Of a stretch of DNA of 64,000 nt, positions 1 through 10,013 are shown piece by piece. Location of the stretch: assembly GCF_001638985.1 (NCBI RefSeq), contig NW_017265137.1, forward strand, positions 2,964,192-3,028,191, given 5' to 3'. The stretch is from Phycomyces blakesleeanus NRRL 1555(-). Lineage: Eukaryota > Mucoromycota > Mucoromycetes > Mucorales > Phycomycetaceae. The translations under genes and the position numbers were made by a program. How positions within the stretch are numbered: position 1 is the stretch's first letter; the number at the start of each line of letters is the position of its first letter. Under the pieces are notes generated by a model that was not told the origin of the DNA, did no database searches, and worked only from the letters and a program-made list of their open reading frames with translations.

Positions 1-1110
1 TTGGCTGCCCAACACTCATTTACTCTTGGTTTTTGTTAGAGTCCATCTAAATGTACTATCATTTACCCTCCTTCTCGTTCTGCAAACCATCCAGATCTAT
101 CTCTATATGATGAGATTCTTCCTGCAGTGGAGGAATTTATATATCTTGGTGTTCTCTTTTGCAATAAAGGTATTCATGAGCCTTCTATTGTCACTCATCA
201 TCGTTCTGGAGTCCTGGCAACCATGGCAATGCTGAATGCAGTTGGAGTATGCTGGTCTGGATTCTCTCTGCTTCTCAGCTCTCGTCTGTATAGGACCTTT
301 ATCAGACCAAAATTTGAATATGGATTGGCTATTCTCCCTCTGAAAAGAACTGATACTATCCAGCTTGAGAAGATCCAAGATAAATGTTTGTGCATAATAG
401 TTGGTGGGCACCAAACCTCATCTACCACTGTTCTCAAGCATATGTGTCTCCTTCCTAGTATGAGTTTTTGAGCTGATGTGCTGATAACCAAGTTTTGTAT
501 CCGTGCTCACTACCTTCCCTCTGGCTGCCTCTTGTCTCTTCTTCACCATCATTACTCTCAGTCCTCATCACTTGTCACTCTTTGTCATAATACTCTCCTT
601 CAAAGCATTCCTATTGACTTAAATGTTCATAGTAGCAAAGCTCTGAAACGTCACTTTGAGACCTTCTGAAAATTCAAAACTGATGAGCTTCGATTGTCTT
701 CAAACCAAGTCTTATTCTTAGCATGCCGCCCTCTTTTGGAAGTAGATCCTATTCTGTTCTTGCCTGCAACTAGGGTGGAACGTAGCCGCCTTGTCCGCTG
801 GAGAATGGGTTGGTTGCCTGGCACTCCTAAGGATTGCCCTTGTGGTACTGACCATACCTCACGTTGTCATCTTGCTGTCTGCTCTTTGGTTTCTGCCCAT
901 TTGTTGGCCTGTCTTCCTATTCCATCTGATCAAAACTGTAATCCAATTGATTTTGCTATTACTGCTCTCCCAAATTCTAGTCAGGCTCCTTGCCCCTCTT
1001 ATTGGGTAGCCCTACTTACTATTCTCTGGCATTTTGATAAGCTTTGTAATCCTGATGGTGACTACACTCATGAAACTCACTTTGGTACTCTTTGGGCTGA
1101 ACTTAGCTAG
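1..1110 (+). pseudogene. LINE copy L1, reverse transcriptase C-terminal part
   Basis: This is the 3' end of a non-LTR retrotransposon ORF2 that enters from outside the window. Frame 1 reads from base 1 and aligns throughout with the RT C-terminus of LINE copy L2 (5.7-6.9 kb), for example FIYLGVLFCNKG, RPKFEYGLAI and LITKFCIRAH. A cysteine/histidine finger follows (CPCGTDHTSRCHLAVC, about 834-885). Three in-frame stops interrupt it: TAG at 37 where L2 has Trp, and TGA at 469 and 667 where L2 has Arg. There is no frameshift. TAG at 1108-1110 is the natural end. This copy is dead, and the aligned L2 copy is also dead. Confidence 0.9.
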
Positions 1111-1390
1111 TTTCCTTTCTTCTTCTTTTTCATTTTCATTTTCATTTTTTTTATTTTTTTTTCTTTCCTATCTAATTTTCTTTCACTTTTTATCTTTTCA
1201 CACATAAACGGCTGCTTGCTTGAACTCCTATCTCCTCCCTTTCACTGTTACAGCATTTTTATACAGCTACAAAGTGGAGAGTAGGGTACAACTTTCAGCT
1301 TATTAGTGTTAGTTCTCTTCTTCTCTTTCTATTTTTTGTCTTTTTGTGATCCTTTTGGACTTTTTTTGCTTTTTCTTTTGTACTTGAGAT

Positions 1391-1463
1391 GCTATATGAT
1401 CTATAGATTGCCAGCAACATATCTCTTTAATAAAACATAATCTTTAACCTGAGCTAAAGCTGG
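1391..1463 (+). repeat. Shared LINE/SINE 3' tail, copy 1
   Basis: The last 73 bases of LINE L1 run from gctatatgatc to cctgagctaaagctgg. Nearly the same tail ends LINE L2 (7123-7193) and the SINE-like element (8502-8572). Read on the minus strand it begins CCAGCTTTAGCTCAGG, which contains a tRNA-like A-box core (TAGCTCAGG). There is no poly(A) end. Bases 1111-1390 are T-rich 3' UTR with no ORF. Confidence 0.8.
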
Positions 1464-1481
1464 GGATCTCTCTGACACAAG

Positions 1482-2094
1482 TGTTGTAGAATATTCTAGC
1501 ATCGACCAAAAACATATATTTGTTTGATGTGACGTCAACTTATAGACAGACTATTAAGTTATGGACAGTGCAAAGTCGTAACTCCATCTCCAGACACAAC
1601 AAAATCCGATTTCTTAGATTTATTTTCTCTCTCTCTCTTTTTCCTTTTTTCTTGCTATTAACATTTAAATTCCCGCTGGACTTTAAATGCTTTTCCCCTT
1701 TTTTCTATTTTTTTCTTGATTTTTATTTCCTTTTTAGCTTGCTCCCCTTTGCATTGCACTTGTTTCTTTACACTTCTTGATATTACTTCTTTAGTATGCT
1801 TCCCGAGAGTTCATATTTTTTAGTAGTTTGATTATTTTTATTTTTGATTATTTTTGATTATTTCTTTTTGTGATTATGCCCAAAGACCTGTACACTCTTC
1901 TAAATAATCATCATTTAGTATAAGATGTATCTAGATTGTCACCTTGTACGCAGTTGTCAATTAGTATATAAGAGAAACATTTTTATCCCAATAAAATTCA
2001 TTCAGTTTCCCTCTATATTTCTTTTGAACATCATCACTGAGCTCGAGCTATTGTCCTGTGAGAAATATTAAGTTGCACACTGCTAGAATTTACA
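1482..2094 (+). repeat. LTR of family B (likely solo LTR)
   Basis: The start TGTTGTAGAATATTC is followed by T-rich U3, a TATATAAG box near 1966 and AATAAA near 1991, which is the order expected in an LTR. Bases 1482 to about 1834 match 32389-32736, a second truncated copy. The end is set at ..TTTACA (2094), which forms an inverted repeat with the start, but the exact 3' border is uncertain (2079 or 2091 are alternatives). No internal coding region follows, so it is probably solo. It begins 18 bp after the LINE tail. Confidence 0.6.
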
Positions 2095-2107
2095 AGTACA
2101 GTCTCAC

Positions 2108-2330
2108 CATTTGTCTGCTTGTCTGCTTGTCTGCTTGTCTGTTTGTCTGTTTGTCTGTTTGTCTGTTTGTTCGTTGTCTGTTTGTCTGCCTGCCTGTTTA
2201 TCCATTTATCTATTTGTCTGCTTGTCCATTGTCTGTTTGTCTGTTTGTCTGTTTGTCTACTTGTTCGTTTGTCCATTTGTCCATTTGTCTATCTATCTGT
2301 TATCCATATATCTGTTTCTATCTATTTCAA
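2108..2330 (+). repeat. TCTGTTTG/TCTGCTTG microsatellite
   Basis: About 27 imperfect 8-base units of TCTGTTTG and TCTGCTTG, drifting to TCCATTTG at the right end. Any reading frame here is a Cys/Leu/Val/Phe-rich artefact of the repeat. Confidence 0.9.
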
Positions 2331-2644
2331 GTCCTGTTTATTGTCTAAATTCCTTCTTGTTGGATTGTCCTGAGCGAAATCACAAGAATATATTATATTT
2401 CTGACCAGTTGCACCACACACCATAACTCAACACGTGTCATCTCTTTCACATAAGCTAACGTTACACAAGACATAACAAAAAAAGTGGTTGTATCCATAT
2501 AAAAGCTTCATCAATCCGTTCTACATCTTGTTCAAAACGATATATCCATTGTCAAAAACATTGCATCTATTACCACCGTTGCCTTATCTATCAGCAGAAA
2601 AAATTTCAGCCGATTCCAACAACTTTTCATTTTTGCAATCTCAA

Positions 2645-3556
2645 ATGTCAACATTGCTGCCATCCTCTGTCATGCAGGGAATGTCACCCGATCTCGCCTC
2701 ATTTCTGGGGAACATGCGGACCCAATTCATGTCACTGCAACAATGCACCAATGAACTTGAATCAATTGGTGTGACTAATGCTAGATTAACTGCTCAATTA
2801 GTTAATGCGGAAAAGCTAATTGCTGATCTCAGATCTCAATTAGCATCTCAGGGCAATTACCCAATTACAACAAATGCATCAACATCATCTGCACCAACCA
2901 CACCCAAGGAGCCTGGCACTGAGGTTTCTACATGGGCTACCACTGCTGCTGCTGCTCACAACTCTGTTGTTGTTCCTACTGCACTTTCAGTTCGCAAGAC
3001 TCCAAGACCTCCTTCTGTTTGCCGAGTTGCTGCTTCTGCTAGAATGTTTGCCATTCCCACTGGTCCCAAAGGATATCAATATGTGTATATCCCACGTTCA
3101 TGCCGTCTCACACATAGAGAAGTTCGCAACTCTTTGAAAACACTTGGTGTTGATACTGGCCGCATCTTGGATATCAATTTTTCTGCCAAGGATGTAGTTG
3201 GCATCCTAGTTCACAACCAGTATGCTGAGAAATTCCAGACCACTCTGACCACAGTTGCCATTGAGATCTTAGACGCGTTTGACCCTTTAGATCCCAAAAA
3301 CATTGCAGATCCCAAATATAAGTCTCTTTCTGATTCAGAGCTAGAAGAAGTTGCTGCTGAGCTTCATTCTGATCGTTGTCTGAAGGCTCTCAAGTACCTT
3401 CGTCCTTATGTTGCTGTTCCAGTTGGTCATTTCTTTTGTGATCAAGGCTGGATCTCTAAGGAAGATATTCCTGTTCATTCTGTTTCTGGTCTTGGTGCTG
3501 GTATTCATGATTTCCAATCACCATCTCGTCGTACATCTATTGCAATGTCTGAATGA
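2645..3556 (+). CDS. LINE ORF1 protein
   Basis: A 303-codon intact ORF from the first ATG in frame (MSTLLPSS); the frame is open further upstream to about 2489 but has no ATG there. Residues about 30-75 look like a coiled coil (LQQCTNELESIGV, LNAEKLIADL-type heptads). A Ser/Thr/Pro/Ala-rich linker follows, then a globular C-terminal half (IPTGPKGYQYVYIPR, LTHREVRNSLKTLGV). No CCHC knuckle is visible. By position it is the nucleic-acid-binding ORF1 protein that packages LINE RNA. It ends TGA within the ATGA overlap with ORF2, which suggests translational coupling or reinitiation. Confidence 0.75.
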   Translation: MSTLLPSSVMQGMSPDLASFLGNMRTQFMSLQQCTNELESIGVTNARLTAQLVNAEKLIADLRSQLASQGNYPITTNASTSSAPTTPKEPGTEVSTWATTAAAAHNSVVVPTALSVRKTPRPPSVCRVAASARMFAIPTGPKGYQYVYIPRSCRLTHREVRNSLKTLGVDTGRILDINFSAKDVVGILVHNQYAEKFQTTLTTVAIEILDAFDPLDPKNIADPKYKSLSDSELEEVAAELHSDRCLKALKYLRPYVAVPVGHFFCDQGWISKEDIPVHSVSGLGAGIHDFQSPSRRTSIAMSE

Positions 3557-6500
3557 GTGAAATCTCATTAGGACTTTGGAATGCTAATGGTCTGCAGCCT
3601 CGTGCAATTTATGATGTTCTTCAACACTGTCACTCTTTACATATGCTTTTTATCACTGAAATATGGCTTCTCCCCCCATCTTGTCTCCCCACTTCTTGGT
3701 CCCAGATTCATCTTTATGGTTCACCTGTAGCTGGCAACTACAGAGGTTCTATGGGTGTTTCTGTTCTTATTTCTCCATTCTGTCCTTATCTTGTCACTCA
3801 GATTCTTATGTCATCTAACTATGCTTTGGCCATCAAGATTGGTTCCCTCAGAATTGTATGCCTGTACTTACTGCCCACTATGTCCACCCATGATGCTCTT
3901 GCAGTTCTCTCATCCATTCCTTTGACCAATGACACTATCATATGTGGTAATTTTAATTCACATTTGGGTTCACTTACTGGTTACTATGCTACTAACACTC
4001 GAGGTCTTGCTCTTTGCCAATGGTTAGAAGAACGTGCTCTTACTTTTGTCAATGGCCAGCTCTCACCATGCACATCTACATTCATTTCATTCCGCCAAAA
4101 TGTGGAGATAAGCAGTATCATTGATCTGTTTATCACTAATATGTCCCTCACCAATGCCACTCTCAACATTCATACCAACCTCTCACTCAACTGTGACCAC
4201 CGTCTGCTTTCACTTTCATTTACATATGCTATCAATCCAACATCACATGCACCACCACCATCTCGCAAAACATGAAACCTCTCACATCTTCAAGAACCTG
4301 ATGTTCTCAAACTATATGCTCACACATTTGTCACTAATTCTGCCAACCTCAAATCCACTTTGCAATCGACCTTCAAACACCCTCCTTCCTCACGTCTACC
4401 AATTGATGCACTAACTGATGAATTCAACTCACTCATTTACAATTCTTTAAGTAGCTCAATTGGCAACCGTCCTCCCCATCCTTCCCACTGGAAAAAATTG
4501 TGGAATTCAGCACTCCAAGCAGCTGCAGAGCACCGCAATTTCTGCTACAAGAAATGGCGCCGTGCATGTGGCATAGACAAAATCCATTGGTGGGATAAGC
4601 ATCTCAAAGCGCAGGCAGAATTCCGACATCAAGTTCAATCATCTAAGTGCCAATCATGGCATGCTTTTTGCAGATCACTAGAGCACGACTTCTCAAAGGC
4701 AACATCCAAAATCAAGCAACTTAAACAACAACGTCAACCTCAGCATGTGTTTCAACACAGTGATGGACCAGCAACAGCAGCAACAATTATGTGTGAGCAT
4801 CTTGCATCTGTATACAGTGGCAGTATCCTCCCAGATCAGCGCCCTCCTCCTCCTCATCTTCACAGCAACAGTCTGCCTTTTGCCTCTGCCAACTCGCCAT
4901 TTGTTTCTTCTGTGATAGAGGGATGCATGCAATTTATGCCTAACTGCAAGGCACCAGGCCCAGATCACATCAGAGCAGAAATGTTAAAAGCCATTCGTCG
5001 ACAAATTGCTCCCATACTCTCTCTCTTATTCACTATCTGTTGGCAATAGTCATATGTACCTGTTCTTTGGCGTCAGGCACAAGTTTTTCCGATGTACAAA
5101 AAGGGTGACCCTTCTCAAGCATCTAATTATAGACCAATTTCATTGACATCAGTTATCAGAAAACTAATGGAAATGTGTCTTGCTCCTGCTCTGCATAAGC
5201 TCTCACCACCTTTAGATGTTGCTCAAGGAGGCTTCCGTCCTAGACGTGGTGCATTAGACCAAGCTCTCTGTTTACATGACCTCATGAAAGCCCATTTTCA
5301 CCGTCATTATCATTATCCAGTTGTAGCATTCTTAGACATAAAAGCTGCCTATGATACAGTAGATCGCAGAATCATTTGGGATGTTCTTGCTCAACGTCAG
5401 ACACCACCTGCTTTGCTTAGACTTATCAATATGTTTGATGATGTCTCTATATCTGTTCTTCTTGGCAACTTTTCTTCTCATGCATTCACACCAACCACAG
5501 GCGTCCTTCAAGGTTCAGTTCTCAGTCCGCATTTATATTCCATTTACATCAACTCCCTGCCGCCTTTACTTCGCACAGTTGCATCATCTCTCACCTCTAT
5601 GCATGTTCCATCCACTTCTCCTTCCTCCTTAGATGCATACAACTCTCTTCTTGCTCCATCAGATGTGAATGGATTTGGATATATTCAGTTGCCCATAGCC
5701 ATCAACAGTCTTCTCTTTGCTGATAGTGTTGCAATATTTGGCTCTGCCTCTGCTATTCAGCTCATGCTTGATCTTGCAGCTCAACACTCATATAAACTTG
5801 GTTATCGTTGGAGCCCTTCAAAATGTGCTATCATTTACCCACCGTCACGCTCATCAAATCATATAAACTTGACACTATATGATGAAGTCGTTCCTGCAGT
5901 CCAAGAATTTGTTTACCTGGGTATCCCATTCCACAACAAAGGCATTTGTAAAGCTTCTATTGTGTCTCACCATTGTGCTGGTGCTCTTGCCACAATAGCA
6001 ACACTTAATTCTGTTGGTGCATGTCATTCTGGTTTTTCTTTACTCCTTAGCTCAAGGCTTTACAAGACATTTGTCTGACCCAAATTTGAGTATGGCCTAG
6101 CTATTTGTGCTCTTCTCAAGAAAGACTACATAATTCTTGAATGGATCCAGGATAAGTGCCTGCGTATGATTGTTGGTGGACATGCTACCTCTTCTACTAT
6201 GGTTCTAAAACATATATGTAACTTGCCTCAGATGCATTTTCGTGCCAATATTCTTATCACCAAATTTTGTATTCGAGCACATTCTCTTCCTTCTGGTTGT
6301 TTGCTTTCTTTGCTTCATCAACATCATCCACAAGTTTCTACACTTCGATCTTTGGCATTAAACTTTCTTCTTCATAGTATTCCTGATAATATTAACTGCA
6401 CTAGCCAAACACAACTTACAAAACACTTTGAATCCTTCAGACAGAACTTATTCAATCAATTTCGCTTGTCCACTACTCAGGTTTTGATACATACATGCTG

Positions 6501-6873
6501 CCCGGTATTGGAAGTTGACCCAATATTGTTTCTTCCAGCAACACGCACTGAACGTAGCCTTCTGATTCGTTGGTGCATGAGTTGGTTGCCTGGTAAACCA
6601 AAGGAATGTGCATGCAGCTCAGATCATACATCACGACGTCATCTTCAATTCTGTACCTCAATTCCACCACAATTAATTGCCAAGCTTCCAATACCACCAA
6701 CCTTTGAGGACAATATCATTGACTTTGCTATATCGGCATTGCCAATCTCATCTGCCAATCCCTGCCCCCTATATTAGAAAGCTCTGCTCACTATTCTCTG
6801 GCATATTGATATTCTCTGCAATCCAAATGGTGATTACACACATGAAACAGATCATGGTTCTCTTTGGCACTAG
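3553..6873 (+). pseudogene. LINE ORF2: endonuclease-reverse transcriptase, disabled
   Basis: One continuous frame of about 1107 codons with four premature stops (TGA 4273, TAG 5047, TGA 6076, TAG 6775) and no indel. Endonuclease motifs: LGLWNANGL, TEIW, CGNFNSH and CDHRLLS. The usual GDFN aspartate is Asn here. RT motifs: YKKGDPSQASNYRPISL, AFLDIKAAYDTVD (motif A), GVLQGSVLSPHLYSIY (motif B) and LLFADSVAIFG (motif C). The second catalytic Asp of FADD is Ser, so RT would be dead even without the stops. The C-terminal finger is CACSSDHTSRRHLQFC. Comparison with L1 shows that TGA 6076 replaces Arg and TAG 6775 replaces Trp. Confidence 0.88.
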
Positions 6874-7122
6874 CTATAATAGTTTAATCTCTGTTTTCTT
6901 TTCCTTCTCTTCTTCTTATTTTTGTCTTTTCATTTATGAAATGTTTCTAGATCTGCAACTCTGTCTCCTCCCTTTCACTGTTACACCTTTTTACACAGCT
7001 GCAAAGTGGAGATCAGGCTCAGTCTTTTAGCTTAGTATTGTTTATTTCCCTTCTTCTATTCATTTTTTTGTCTTTTGTAATCCTTTTGGACTTTTTTTAT
7101 CTTTTTCTTTTGTACCTGGAAG

Positions 7123-7193
7123 GCTATATGATCTATAGATTGCCAGCAATATCTCCTTTAATAAAAATAATCTTTAACCTGAGCTAAAGCTGG
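7123..7193 (+). repeat. Shared LINE/SINE 3' tail, copy 2
   Basis: The terminal 71 bases of LINE L2, homologous to 1391-1463 and 8502-8572, ending taacctgagctaaagctgg. The preceding 6874-7122 is T-rich 3' UTR without coding content. Confidence 0.8.
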
Positions 7194-7212
7194 GTTGTTG
7201 CTTTGTTACATG

Positions 7213-8067
7213 TGTTGTGGGCAGGTACGGCGTTTGGCCATGTCGTGGTGTCTAGTACTGGAAGGTCAGTCTGCTCGGTGGGTTTGTCCGGCGGTTTGTT
7301 GTGACGTGTTGTCCCAGTTATGAGAGGCTGACGTCAACGGTTTGTTGATGTGATGCTGTGCCCTTGGTGGTAAGAGGAGAATTTTTCCGTGCACAGGAAA
7401 AATCTCGTTTCCATTCCCTGTTCCTTCTACACACAATACTTTTTCCTTTTCCCTTGTTAATATATTCGTCTATATTGTACTCATTCGAAATCATGGTTCC
7501 CCATGCTAGTAACATTCCTCTTCTACAATGCACATAATTCATCTTGCCAACATCTCCGTGCAACATCAGTACCTTTATTATTATATTTTTACCATATTTT
7601 TATTCATATATTTTATTCTTGCTGTATCAATTATTCATTATTCTATTTTTACTATCTTTATTTTTCCGAACTTCTATTATCAACTTAAAATCTTGTCAAC
7701 TATAAAAAGAGAAGCAAACTCAACTCAATAAAGGAGGCATTCAGTTTCAGTATCTTTTTCTTGTTTTCTTCTCTTTGCGGTCTATACCATCTTGCAACAT
7801 AACATATCGGTTCCTTGGTTTTAGGAAGGTTGTTTGTTGGTTTTGGTCTCCTCATCAGTTATTACTTTTCTGTTTTGTCATTCTCTTTTCATATACCTTT
7901 CTCTCCCTCTTAATTTTAACAACGATTCTATTAATTGTTCTCTCTTTTCTTACCTGTTAACTATTGCTGCTTGCCACCTTTTGCTGTATCCATCTTCTGT
8001 TCTATTCTATTATAATTGTATTTTATTTGCCAAGTGATCTATTACAATCTACAACAAACCTAACACA
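7213..8067 (+). repeat. LTR of family A, copy 1
   Basis: It begins TGTTGTGGGCAGG, 19 bp after the LINE tail. It aligns in patches with the LTR that precedes the gag at 14.0 kb (8593-8796 plus 13147-13931): the GC-richer first 180 bases, the TTCCAT..CCC segment, a TATA-like TATAAAAAG near 7702 with AATAAAGG near 7725, the CTTTCTCTCC..CTTACCTGT segment, and the ending ATTTGCCAAGTGATC. The end is set at ..TAACACA (8067). No matching 5-bp target duplication was found, so it may be a remnant rather than a clean solo LTR. Confidence 0.55.
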
Positions 8068-8077
8068 TCACGCATCA

Positions 8078-8572
8078 GCTTACTTAGTACAGTAGGTAAA
8101 CCTTTGTACTCCAAATGAAAAGATCGCGGGTTCAACCTCTGGAAGCTACACATTTATCTGGGTCTATACACCTGGTTCCCTCCTTTGACCTTACTGTCAT
8201 GGTGTTGCGTCAAAAGCGCTAATGCCTGAGTGCAGCTGCTGTCCTACTGTCTTTCCTGTCTCCGCAAGCCATTGGTTCTTCTGTCTCCTGTCCCATTGAG
8301 TTTTGCTGACATTCTTGTCTGATCTTGTCTGGTATTGGTGCCCTTTGCTGGCTGCAATTCACGATGTCTGTCATAGGCTTAATAAAGCATGTTCTCTTCC
8401 TATTTAAGACTTTGTCAAAGAATTAGCTTATAGTCAACAATAATTTTTTCTCCTATCATTTCTCTTCATGTAATAGCTTTCTCAATTATGTTCTGATCAC
8501 AGCTATATAATCTGTAGATTGCCAGCATTACATGATATAATAGAAATAATCTTTAACCTGAGCTAAAGCCGG
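8078..8572 (+). mobile_element. tRNA-headed SINE-like element with LINE tail
   Basis: The 5' part has a Pol III A box at 8085-8096 (TAGTACAGTAGG, a full match to TRGYNNARNNGG) and a B box at 8129-8139 (GGTTCAACCTC, one mismatch to GGTTCRANNCC). The 32-nt spacing between them is the same as in ordinary tRNA genes. A GTAC/GTAC D-stem-like pair and a GCTT/AAGC acceptor-like pair are present, but no full cloverleaf forms. An unrelated body of about 360 bp follows. The last 71 bases (8502-8572) match the 3' tail of the LINEs in this window. A tRNA head plus a partner-LINE tail is the standard SINE design. Only one copy is visible, so this is an inference. Confidence 0.55.
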
Positions 8573-8592
8573 ATAGTTGCTTTTGACACATG

Positions 8593-8796
8593 TGTTCTAA
8601 ACAAGTGCAGCGTTGGCCAGTTTCTGGTGGTGAACATTGGACAGTGGGTTCTTCCAGTGGTTTGGTCTGGTGGTGAGCCGTGATGGGTGGTACCAGACTC
8701 TTGGACATTGATGTCAATGGTGAGTCGACCAAGTGACGTGTCTTGAGGGACAGGAGTGGTCCCCCCAGGTTCTTGGGAAATCTTGTTTCCATACCC
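8593..8796 (+). repeat. LTR of family A, copy 2, left fragment
   Basis: It starts TGTTCTAAACAAG, 20 bp after the SINE tail. It aligns with the first ~200 bases of LTR A copy 1 (GCGTTGGCC, GGTTTG.TGGTG, GACATTGATGTCAA, TCTTGTTTCCAT.CCC). It is interrupted by the MULE at about 8797 and resumes at 13147. Confidence 0.55.
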
Positions 8797-8894
8797 CTTA
8801 TACCATATCTACTTATTTCCTTGCACACCAAGTTTAAATTACTTGGGGGGTCAACTTTTTTATGTCACAAAGGGCTTTAAATTATAAGGATGTG
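8797..8894 (+). repeat. MULE left terminal inverted repeat
   Basis: An inverted partner of 13055-13146 with roughly 85% matching bases by eye. It includes the shared AATTACTTGGGGG and TTTAAATTATAAGGATGTG cores. Confidence 0.75.
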
Positions 8895-9013
8895 GCTTTT
8901 TCATATAGAGATTTTGCAAGGTGGCTTTTGTTAAAACATTTTTTTTGCTATGTTTTATTTTCTTCTCTTATCTTTATTTTAATTATATATACTCTCCTAA
9001 TACGAGCTCACCA

Positions 9014-9586
9014 ATGTCCAACACTATATTCAACCTTTCAAATGTGCAGAATGCTTTAGTCAACTCACCTACAAAAGGAATAAAAATGCTTCCTTTGGAT
9101 GTTGTAGTAAAAGTAAAAGCAAGTGAATGGGAGCAATACCTTGACCGCATTCAATCACTTTGTTCAACAAAGTGGAATAAATGTAGAAAACTTTGTGCAA
9201 GAGAATTAATATATGGAGAGACAAAAAAATGTCACCAAGCAGGATTTTATATATCAGATAGAAATGTTTGTCTTGCTCAGAAAGACACTAAGCTTTATTA
9301 TTGCGAAGCCACTATTTTCATCAAGCAATACGTCAACAACCCTGAAGTAGTTTTAATTTGTATGACCAATAATCATACCAACCATGTTCCTGACAACACT
9401 TCTGAAATTAGAACATTGCCTTTATCTTCTGAGGCCATCAAAATTATTGAGGATCAGTTAAAAGGGGGCAGCACCTATAGAAATACTAGAATTTCAGTTT
9501 TGAAACAAATTGAAGAGTGGGGTATAAGCATTAGAAAGCCCAATTATGAAGACATCTATAACAGAATGAGAAAGATGTGTGAATAA
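9014..9586 (+). pseudogene. MULE transposase N-terminal region
   Basis: An ORF of 190 codons from the ATG of MSNTIFNLSN (the frame is open further upstream without an ATG). It contains a Cys/His-rich segment (CSTKWNKCRKLC, KCHQAGFY, YYCEATIF) and NNHTNHVPDNTSEIRTLPLS. The latter has the H..H..P spacing seen upstream of the DDE domain in fungal MULEs with FAR1/WRKY-type fingers. It ends in TAA at 9586, and the DDE part continues in another frame from 9634, so a frameshift or a lost intron separates them. It supplies DNA binding for the transposase. Confidence 0.6.
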
Positions 9587-9633
9587 TACTATAAGAGAGA
9601 AGTCATTTAAAAAGTATTAAATGAAAAATATAG

Positions 9634-10013
9634 ATGAAGAATATACTGTATAAGTTCCACTCTGATGAAAATAAGTCTCTGGATATTTGGATGCATGAGA
9701 AGTTACCATCACAGAACTATTGTATCTTTACTGGCAATCTTTCTGCATACAGCAACAATGCACAGAATTTTGCATTTGGATTTCCATCACCATCTCAAAT
9801 GATGCTAATGAGAATTTACCAGTCATTTTGTCTTGATACAACATACAACATCTCTGCACGCAACATTGAAATATTATACTCACTTGTTACTCATCATCCT
9901 GATACTGGAAAAGGTTCTCCTGTTGCATACATGATTATAAACAATCATAGTATTAGTTCTATTAATCAATGACTTGTACATCTTTGCGAGAAAAGCTGTT
10001 TCACTCCCTTATA
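9634..10013 (+). pseudogene. MULE transposase DDE domain, first half
   Basis: It reads AYSNNAQNFAFGFPSPSQM, then CLDTTYN (the first catalytic Asp of the MULE transposase) and GKGSPVAYMIIN. It continues through a TGA at 9970 (Trp expected) to LVHLCEKSCFTPL, where Tc1 is inserted at TA 10012-10013. The sequence resumes after the insertion at 11358. Confidence 0.75.

Larger units (their letters stand above)
2340..7193 (+). mobile_element. LINE copy L2 (non-LTR retrotransposon)
   Basis: A near full-length LINE. It has a 5' region of uncertain start after the microsatellite, ORF1 (2645-3556), ORF2 overlapping by ATGA (3553-6873), a T-rich 3' UTR and the 71-base tail (7123-7193). ORF2 has an N-terminal apurinic-type endonuclease, a central RT and a C-terminal CxC...HxxxC finger, an order typical of fungal LINEs. 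No poly(A) tail and no clear target duplication were seen. Confidence 0.85.

Noticed and set aside
1520..1780. Phe-rich 86-codon ORF, also at 32425-32685
   Set aside because: It lies inside the T-rich part of LTR B in both copies; the reading frame has no features of a protein.
2108..2330. CRISPR-like array of short repeats
   Set aside because: The 8-base units are contiguous with no unique spacers, and the context is eukaryotic. It is a microsatellite.
8085..8150. Functional tRNA gene
   Set aside because: A and B boxes are well spaced, but the T-stem and anticodon stem do not pair. It is treated as a SINE head.
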